Shown piece after piece: positions 60,676 to 64,000 of a stretch of 64,000 nucleotides of DNA. The notes beneath the pieces are model-generated. The model had not been told where the DNA came from. It searched no databases and was given only the letters and a program-made list of their open reading frames with translations. The DNA comes from Spirochaetales bacterium (GTDB lineage: Bacteria > Spirochaetota > Spirochaetia > SZUA-6 > JAFGRV01): NCBI GenBank assembly GCA_016930085.1, contig JAFGHO010000104.1, positions 1 through 64,000 of the forward strand. Reading direction: 5' to 3'. The translations under genes and the position numbers were made by a program. The number at the start of each line of letters is the position of its first letter. Position 1 is the stretch's first letter.

Positions 60676-63600
60676 TTAATTGTTGACGGTGACCGTACCC
60701 GCGGTACCTGTTTCATTGCCAAAATCGGCGTAGGAGTCATCGATCAATTGATCGACAAGAATCGTGATTGAGGTTGTCCCCGCAGCCATGGCGGTCCAGT
60801 TTACTCTCAGGACATAGAGGTCTTCTCCCGGTCCGGTGCCGTTTGTGTCAAACCCGCTGATTCGGAGTATAGCATTGCCGTTGTTGACTGCGGCCACGAA
60901 GCCGTCCGGGCCCGCTTCTACTCCGTTTGTTCCGATATTCGCGTTGACACTGAGTATGACTGAATCGTATGAAAGATCGATACCGTATGCGGCCAGTCTA
61001 TGCGTACCGGCGTTCATATGGACTTCGGTGGTGAAATTATCGCCCACTGTGACACTCTGGCTTGAGGGAACGATCCATACGCCCCCGACAATGCCGGATG
61101 CATCAGGATGCTGGGTCGCTGTCGGTGCCGGTGTCGACGTCGGTGCCATTGTCGGCGCCGGAGTCGGTTCTTCCGTGGGAACCGGAGTTTCGGTCGGTAC
61201 CGGAGAGGGGCTTGGTATCACCGTTGGTTCAGGTCCTTCTACAATATTAATCGAATATGTTATGCTGTATATATTTGTTTCGATGTCATTTGCATCCGGC
61301 CCAACCAAAGCATTTAAGTCGAACGTCATAGATGTCTCTCCAATATCGACAGGTATCCAGTATATTGATACGATATGGAGATCCTCACCCGGGCCCGTCC
61401 CAATGGGATCAAAACCACTCATAACAAGCGATCCCGGATTGTTATAATTAATTGCAGACACAAACCCGTCCGGTCCTGCAAAGACACCGCTTGATTCGTG
61501 ATTTGGATCGATCGCGATCATGGAATCATCATAACGTACAGTAAACCCGAATGCGAGAAGCGGAGTTGTACCGGTATTCACATGGATTTCCGTGGCGAAA
61601 TTGGTACCAATAACGGCAGTCTGGGTCTCAGGGACTATCCATAAGTCTCCCGCATCGTGTGTCCCACCCCCCCCGCCGGGTACCGGCGTCGGTTGCGGTA
61701 CCGCCGTGGGGACGGATGTCGGGATATCAGTCGAAACCGGTGATTCGGTTACGACAGGCGGTTCAGTCGGCTCGGGTGTTTCCGTCGGTTCCGGGGTCGG
61801 CGGCTGGGTCGGCGGATCGGTTTCCTCAGGCGGCGGATCGCCCGTGATGGTAACAAGCCCGTCGATACCCAGAGGCATGCTGATTATTTTCACGCTGCTG
61901 TCGGCCAGGGTCCGTATATCGAGGTCGATCGGCGTGATCCCGCCGTACAGGGCGGTCCATTGAATCCTGCAGAAGGTGATATCTTCACTCGGGTCAAGGC
62001 CCTCGTTCGCGAATCCCGCGGTACGCAGCTGACCGGGTATACCGTAGTTTGTCGTGGTCTCGAAAATTTCCGGTTCATCGATAATGGCATCCGCGGAAAG
62101 AAGCCGGGAATCGTAGAAAACATCGATACCGTAAGCGGCAAGCCGCTGGTCGCCGCTGTTAATATGGATTTCGGTAAAAAAGGTTTCACCCTGTTCCACC
62201 GTCAATTCCGATGGAACGAACCAGACTTCACCCGAACCGGGAATCGGGCCCGGCGTGGGCGGAGGGGTCGGCGTCACTTCGGGTGTGGGCGTCGGGACCG
62301 GTGTCAGCGTTGGAACTGGTGTTTCGGTGGGTTCGGGCGGCGGTTCCCCGATGATGATGATTTCCGTGTCGATACCGATTGGAACGCCGACGTGGTTTGT
62401 CGACAGGTCGGCGAGCGTCCTTACCTCGACATCGAGGGGCGATGTTCCGCCGTAGAGGGTGTCCCATACAATGGAAACAAACGAGAGGTCCGTTCCCGGC
62501 CCCCATCCCTCGACATTGAACCCCGAAAACCGGAGTGTCCCCGGCATGTCGTAATTGACAGCCGTCGCGTAGCCGTCGGGTCCGTCAATCAGCTCGACGA
62601 CGGAAATAAGTTCGGGATCGTAGTTGATGTCGAACCCGAAAGCGCCGACGGTCTGGTCCCCGCTGTTGATATGGAGGACGGTCGTAAAGGTGCTCCCCTG
62701 GTCGACCGTTGCTGCCGGAAGTTCGAGCCATACCTCGCCCGCGCCCTCGATCGGGCCCGGTGTCGGGGCGGGGGTTTCCGTCGGGACGGGCGTGGGTTCC
62801 GGAGAGGGTGTGGCGGTCGGTATTTCCGTCGGGGTGGTCCCCTGTACGACACTGATTGAACAGGTTGCCGGTTCAGGCTGCGGGAACATTGATGTGTCGG
62901 GCGCGACCAGCATGTTGATGTAGGCGGTCACCTCCATCTCTCCCTCCGCGATCGGCATCCAGTGTATGGTTATAAGGTGGAGGTCTTCGCCCGGACCCGT
63001 TCCCGAGACATCGAACCCGTTTGCCAGGACGACGCCGGGATTGTTCACGTTGACGGAGGTAACGAAACCGTCCGCGCCGGCTTCGACGCCATTCTGGCCG
63101 ATATTCGAATAGACCGTCATCGTATCGAAATTGTAGGCGATGACCATGTCATATGCCCCTACCGCCGTTTCGCCCGAATTGAGGTGCAGTTCGATCTCGA
63201 ACGGTACGCCGGCTTCGGCGGATATGCTTTCGGGGACAAACCATACGTCACCGAGACCTGGCAGCGGTTCGGGAGTTTCAGCAGGCTCCGCCGTCGGTTC
63301 GGGCGGTAATTCGGCCATCAATCCGACATAGTATTGGGCGACGAGGAGTGCATCGATGATATTGAGCATCCCGTCGCCGTTCGCGTCGGCCTGGCCGGCG
63401 TTGTAATTGGCCGGGTTCAGACCGACGAATTGTTGCGTCATGATAAGCGCGTCCACGATGTTAATGAGGCCGTCCGCGTTAACGTCCCCCGTGACCGGGT
63501 TGGGAAAGGGTGTCGGCGACGGGGTTGGCGCGGCACCCCCGCCGGTGACGACGACATTCGCCTCGATGCTCCGGACCGCTCCGAAGTCGATTGTGTTGAC

Positions 63601-64000
63601 GTCCACCATGGTGAGTATTTCGATATACACCGGCGTCGTTCCCGTTCCCACCGCTATAAAATGGACGATGAGGAAAAGGAGATCGTCCGACGGGCCTTTA
63701 CCCGACGTGTCGAAACCGGAGACCTGGATAAGTCCTTCCACCGGCGACATGCTGCTCGCCGCGATAAAACCGTCCGGTCCCGCCTCGATGGCGCTTTCAT
63801 AATCGCCGTTCAGACTGATAACGGCGGGCGTGTAGTTGATCCGGAATGAATAAGCCGCGACTGTGGCGCTTCCGGTATTGACATGAACGGCCGCGTCGAA
63901 CTCGTCGCCGACCGAAAACGACGACGCGGGGACTTCCACCCAGACATCGCCGTCAAGCGAACCCGGTGCCGGTGGATCCGTTACGTCCGGCGGATTCGTT
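60676..64000 (-). CDS. Scaffoldin-like protein: six cohesin-like domains and an internal dockerin (partial)
   Basis: At least 1108 residues; the 5' end lies beyond the window. Order in the visible part (nt): cohesin-like 1 (63550-63960), dockerin (63315-63495; GDVNADGLINIVDALIMTQQ, ADANGDGMLNIIDALLVAQYYVGL), then cohesin-like 2 (62840-63255), 3 (62340-62740), 4 (61840-62235), 5 (61230-61650) and 6 (60676-61080), joined by P/T-rich linkers. Each cohesin-like domain starts G(E/D)VW.xP and has a GPDGF and SGFD(x)GTGPGEDLH core. The gene ends at a strong terminator. It would display up to six dockerin-bearing enzymes. It is clearly related to the cohesin of the 58275 protein. Confidence 0.85.
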   Translation of the reverse strand, partial: TNPPDVTDPPAPGSLDGDVWVEVPASSFSVGDEFDAAVHVNTGSATVAAYSFRINYTPAVISLNGDYESAIEAGPDGFIAASSMSPVEGLIQVSGFDTSGKGPSDDLLFLIVHFIAVGTGTTPVYIEILTMVDVNTIDFGAVRSIEANVVVTGGGAAPTPSPTPFPNPVTGDVNADGLINIVDALIMTQQFVGLNPANYNAGQADANGDGMLNIIDALLVAQYYVGLMAELPPEPTAEPAETPEPLPGLGDVWFVPESISAEAGVPFEIELHLNSGETAVGAYDMVIAYNFDTMTVYSNIGQNGVEAGADGFVTSVNVNNPGVVLANGFDVSGTGPGEDLHLITIHWMPIAEGEMEVTAYINMLVAPDTSMFPQPEPATCSISVVQGTTPTEIPTATPSPEPTPVPTETPAPTPGPIEGAGEVWLELPAATVDQGSTFTTVLHINSGDQTVGAFGFDINYDPELISVVELIDGPDGYATAVNYDMPGTLRFSGFNVEGWGPGTDLSFVSIVWDTLYGGTSPLDVEVRTLADLSTNHVGVPIGIDTEIIIIGEPPPEPTETPVPTLTPVPTPTPEVTPTPPPTPGPIPGSGEVWFVPSELTVEQGETFFTEIHINSGDQRLAAYGIDVFYDSRLLSADAIIDEPEIFETTTNYGIPGQLRTAGFANEGLDPSEDITFCRIQWTALYGGITPIDLDIRTLADSSVKIISMPLGIDGLVTITGDPPPEETDPPTQPPTPEPTETPEPTEPPVVTESPVSTDIPTSVPTAVPQPTPVPGGGGGTHDAGDLWIVPETQTAVIGTNFATEIHVNTGTTPLLAFGFTVRYDDSMIAIDPNHESSGVFAGPDGFVSAINYNNPGSLVMSGFDPIGTGPGEDLHIVSIYWIPVDIGETSMTFDLNALVGPDANDIETNIYSITYSINIVEGPEPTVIPSPSPVPTETPVPTEEPTPAPTMAPTSTPAPTATQHPDASGIVGGVWIVPSSQSVTVGDNFTTEVHMNAGTHRLAAYGIDLSYDSVILSVNANIGTNGVEAGPDGFVAAVNNGNAILRISGFDTNGTGPGEDLYVLRVNWTAMAAGTTSITILVDQLIDDSYADFGNETGTAGTVTVNN

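Noticed and set aside
1-64000. CRISPR array, rRNA or prophage
   Set aside because: No evenly spaced direct repeats, rRNA-like stretches or phage structural genes were seen anywhere.

Overview
The window looks like a chromosomal segment of an anaerobic spirochaete (Spirochaetota). This is inferred from gene content rather than a marker gene: a FabV-type enoyl reductase (known from Treponema), CheX- and SpoIIE-based signalling, many lipoproteins with FecR, PEGA, PQQ and VWA domains, a rhomboid-like protein with a charged helical tail, and secreted cohesin/dockerin proteins. Codon use and GC content look uniform apart from a few AT-richer patches: the left-edge transposase end, the small gene at 21.6 kb and the toxin-antitoxin remnant at 42.1-42.9 kb.

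Layout. 1-158: 5' end of a transposase. 325-6009 (minus): a degenerate-GGDEF protein, tRNA-Ala(CGC), a pseudo-rhomboid, a membrane protein and an eRF1-like (baeRF) protein. 6212-7585: a HEAT-repeat protein. 7582-20298: two divergent envelope operons. Their first genes are paralogues combining a barrel-like N-terminus, a transglutaminase-like domain and TPRs; one keeps the catalytic Cys and His, the other has lost the His. They are followed by a CBM9/barrel protein and an FG-GAP lipoprotein on one side, and FecR-PEGA-PQQ and VWA lipoproteins on the other. 20502-22689: HtpX and two small proteins. 22673-25616 (minus): one glycosyltransferase and two radical SAM enzymes, translationally coupled.

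26957-36251: a tight nine-gene biosynthetic operon (UbiA prenyltransferase, old-yellow-enzyme reductase, ACP, alpha-oxoamine synthase, lipid kinase, ThiL-like kinase, ketosynthase, NAD-dependent reductase, radical SAM/SPASM). The ACP, oxoamine synthase, reductase and lipid kinase resemble a bacterial sphingoid-base pathway, but the whole set matches no pathway I recognise. 36298-41906: an MCP divergent from a binding-protein-like lipoprotein, another lipoprotein and a transglutaminase. 42067-42868: an RHH antitoxin, a shortened VapC and an HNH protein.

43264-49260: an eight-gene signalling operon: CheY, CheX, a CheA-like kinase without a CheW-like domain, a bacterial GRAS-domain protein, a possible sensor, a SpoIIE/RsbU phosphatase, an RsbW-like kinase and a STAS-like protein. 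It ends at a strong terminator. The kinase and phosphatase share the same N-terminal module. The operon therefore joins chemotaxis-type phosphotransfer to partner switching, with a plant-GRAS-like methyltransferase-fold protein in the middle.

49585-64000: secreted polysaccharide degradation. A DUF362 protein and a rhamnogalacturonan lyase (PL11) carry dockerins, one protein is cohesin plus dockerin, and a scaffoldin-like protein with six cohesin-like domains and an internal dockerin runs off the right edge. TetR, FabV (with an operator-like palindrome inside its promoter) and UvsE lie between them.

The two best candidates for an undescribed system are the GRAS/chemotaxis/partner-switch operon and the nine-gene lipid-like operon. 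No CRISPR array, rRNA or phage region was seen.
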